A program made the translations under genes and the position numbers. 64,000 nt of DNA from Gallionella sp. (lineage in GTDB: Bacteria; Pseudomonadota; Gammaproteobacteria; Burkholderiales; Gallionellaceae): the NCBI GenBank assembly GCA_022340615.1, contig JAJDNO010000077.1, positions 1 to 64,000 on the forward strand, read 5' to 3'. Under the pieces are notes generated by a model. That model was not told the DNA's origin. It saw only the letters and a list, made by a program, of their open reading frames with translations, and made no database searches. This document shows, piece after piece, positions 63,178-64,000 of this stretch; position 1 is the stretch's first letter, and every line of letters starts with the position of its first letter.

Positions 63178-63621
63178 CTACCGCTTTCCACAGGCGAATT
63201 TCCACAGAGCTTCGCCTATGCTTCCAGGGAGAACTGGCTCCCATTCTCCGGTAACCACGTTGCTCGGAACAATTTCACCATTTCCCATATGTTCAGTGTA
63301 AGCAGTATATGAAAGCATCCTTAGCCTATCTGCCTTACAGTCGAACTCGTCTTGAACTTTCCAGGATTTGATAATGTCCTTTTTGAATCCAGAAAAGAGA
63401 CTGTCTAGTCTTCTTTCCGCTTCCTTTGATAAACCAGACTGATGATCCACGAGAACCATCATTGTCACCAGGTTACCATCCTTGTGAATAGTGGCAGGGT
63501 CTGTATAGGCGATTTGGATTTCTGGCGAATCCTGAGAATGAATTGCAGAAACTTTTAACCATTCTGCTATCGCACTAGTGCTTGCAAGCGACAACAAAAG
63601 GACAAGAATAATTTTAAGCAT
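63178..63621 (-). CDS. Secreted hypothetical protein (resembles surface-adhesin E family)
   Basis: Signal peptide MLKIILVLLLSLASTSAIA; WKVQDEFDCKADRLRMLSYTAYTEHMGNGEIV pattern; start moved from 63678. Confidence 0.65.
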   Translation of the reverse strand: MLKIILVLLLSLASTSAIAEWLKVSAIHSQDSPEIQIAYTDPATIHKDGNLVTMMVLVDHQSGLSKEAERRLDSLFSGFKKDIIKSWKVQDEFDCKADRLRMLSYTAYTEHMGNGEIVPSNVVTGEWEPVLPGSIGEALWKFACGKR

Positions 63622-63687
63622 TGATTTCCCTGATTTCAGAATCGTTATTCTGCGGTCACCGATTTCGATAATAAGCAAACGCTACTT

Positions 63688-63784
63688 TTCCCTGAGCAGT
63701 ATTTCCAGGCTTCCACCCCTTCACTTGGCACCATATTACACGGTATGCCGCAGATCATACACGCGGGAAATACTGCTCTGGGAA
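63688..63784. repeat. 19-bp inverted repeat (18/19) enclosing 59 bp
   Basis: TTCCCTGAGCAGTATTTCC (63688-63706) vs GGAAATACTGCTCTGGGAA (63766-63784). Confidence 0.8.
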
Positions 63785-64000
63785 TAGATATGTGATTTGA
63801 CTTCGGCAGGAAACTTACTGCGATTGGCCAAACATGATTTCATTTCAGCGACAGATTGCAGTAATACAATGGACATTGGAATAATTTCAGTCTTTTCCTT
63901 TTGTCAGAATGTGCCAATATTAGCCATACGCTCGCACCGGCTTTTCGACATGTAATTTAGCCTAATGATGCTGGTATTGTATTCAATAGAGGGTGTACAG

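Noticed and set aside
1-64000. CRISPR arrays or known anti-phage defence systems
   Set aside because: No regularly spaced repeat-spacer structure and no cas, restriction-modification, retron, CBASS or Gabija-type proteins recognised in the ORF track.

Overview
The window is GC-rich chromosomal DNA, probably from a betaproteobacterium (Gallionellaceae/Nitrosomonadales-like judging by gene content and order; this is inference). Most of it is ordinary core genome: a molybdopterin hydroxylase subunit cut by the left edge with a MocA-like gene, rhlE, selO, rne/rluC, ndh, rlmM, sppA, tesA with an ABC exporter, the rpsB-[ilvD]-tsf-pyrH-frr-uppS-cdsA-dxr-rseP-bamA-skp-lpxD-fabZ-lpxA-lpxB-rnhB cluster, msrA, smpB/ratA/rnfH, trpS-scpA-scpB, ppsR/ppsA, rpsF-priB-rpsR-rplI-dnaB and tRNA-Val(GAC). 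The most unusual region is the last ~4 kb. There a visibly lower-GC ~3 kb segment sits between tRNA-Val and a second copy of the tRNA 3' half plus its terminator (about 93 bp, 45/46 identical within the tRNA part). This looks like a genomic island whose cargo (PlsC-like acyltransferase, a 71-aa basic protein, a SAM methyltransferase) includes no recognisable integrase. It also carries a second pair of ~81-bp direct repeats and a strong 20-bp inverted repeat. Other points worth checking: ilvD inserted between rpsB and tsf behind a strong terminator, the tesA/ABC start codons sharing a CATG, a perfect 11-bp intergenic hairpin before uppS, a 3x13-bp tandem repeat upstream of ndh, a single-Cys DsrC/TusE-like protein, and structured leaders of rpsB, rpsF and rne. 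All calls come from reading the sequence and the supplied ORF track; no database search was run.
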